This document shows positions 5,627 to 5,761 of a DNA stretch of 5,761 bases, piece after piece; position 1 is the stretch's first letter, and each line of letters starts with the position of its first letter. Below the pieces are notes generated by a model, which saw only the letters and a program-made list of their open reading frames with translations, had not been told where the DNA came from and searched no databases. The position numbers and the translations under genes are program-made. Origin of the DNA: Chloroflexota bacterium (GTDB taxonomy: Bacteria; Chloroflexota; Ktedonobacteria; Ktedonobacterales; Ktedonobacteraceae). The stretch covers positions 1 to 5,761 of the forward strand of contig VBHV01000291.1 in the NCBI GenBank assembly GCA_005881995.1, written 5' to 3'.

Positions 5627-5761
5627 TTGGCTTCAAGCAAACGTGAGGAACTCATCGAGCAAGACATTAAACGCCTGCATGGTCTCGGTTATGCGCAGGA
5701 ACTGTTCCGCGCAATGGGTGGCTTCTCCAACTTCGCTATTTCCTTCACCATCATCTCGATC
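5627..5761 (+). CDS. APC-superfamily amino-acid permease, N-terminus only
   Basis: A TTG start is preceded at 6 bases by a very strong SD (AAGGGGAGG, 5612-5620). No ATG or GTG in this frame is better placed. The 45 residues seen comprise a charged cytoplasmic tail, the segment LHGLGYAQELFRAMGGFSNF and the beginning of the first membrane helix (FAISFTIISI). The LGY-QEL-R-MG-FSNFAISF pattern is characteristic of the amino-acid/GABA/choline-type permeases of the APC superfamily, which carry out proton- or exchange-coupled uptake across the cytoplasmic membrane. The substrate cannot be told from the N-terminus. The gene continues past the right edge and is divergent from qng1. Its long leader with symmetrical elements suggests nutrient-responsive control. 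Confidence 0.8.
   Translation, partial: MASSKREELIEQDIKRLHGLGYAQELFRAMGGFSNFAISFTIISI

Noticed and set aside
1..5761. CRISPR array, tRNA, rRNA, insertion sequence or att site
   Set aside because: No regularly spaced repeats, cloverleaf, rRNA-like sequence, transposase or terminal inverted repeats were seen.

Overview
The window reads as bacterial chromosome of moderately high GC from a free-living organism. The best guess is a member of the Chloroflexota, possibly Ktedonobacteria. This is inference from a divergent MraY/MurE pair, a bacterial queuosine-salvage protein of the DUF2419/Qng1 type, a secreted CAP-domain protein and an APC-type permease. No rRNA or marker gene is present to confirm it.

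Layout. Four loci lie on the minus strand and are transcribed from right to left: qng1-like (5258 to 4179), murE (4091 to 2544), an mraY-like gene (2448 to 1477) whose C-terminal part continues in a separate broken frame (1467 to 831), and a secreted CAP/SCP-domain protein (582 to 1, running off the left edge). On the plus strand an amino-acid permease starts at 5627 and runs off the right edge. It is divergent from qng1 across a 368-base control region. That region holds a clear promoter for each side and several symmetrical elements in front of the permease.

The centre of interest is mraY. The reading frame stops at an in-frame TAG (1479-1477) just before the cytoplasmic loop that carries the family's His-His-His motif. 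The same frame resumes immediately after the stop with that loop, the last MraY membrane helix and one extra helix. About 310 bases further on the frame shifts by one base at a run of three C's. The coding signal then continues into a soluble TPR-like tail that ends at 831. Taken together, 2448 to 831 looks like one gene for an MraY with an added membrane helix and tail, interrupted twice. It could be a decayed paralogue, sequence error, recoding, or a genuinely split enzyme.

How the genes work together. MurE adds the third residue of the peptidoglycan stem peptide, and MraY transfers the finished phospho-MurNAc-pentapeptide to undecaprenyl phosphate. The usual dcw partners (murF, murD, ftsW, murG) are not in the window. 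Qng1-type proteins release queuine from queuosine 5'-phosphate for tRNA modification, so that gene seems to be only a neighbour of the cell-wall pair and has its own promoter. Two very strong-looking TTG starts (5327 and 2514) are better read as TTGACG -35 boxes than as start codons, and I moved those gene starts downstream.
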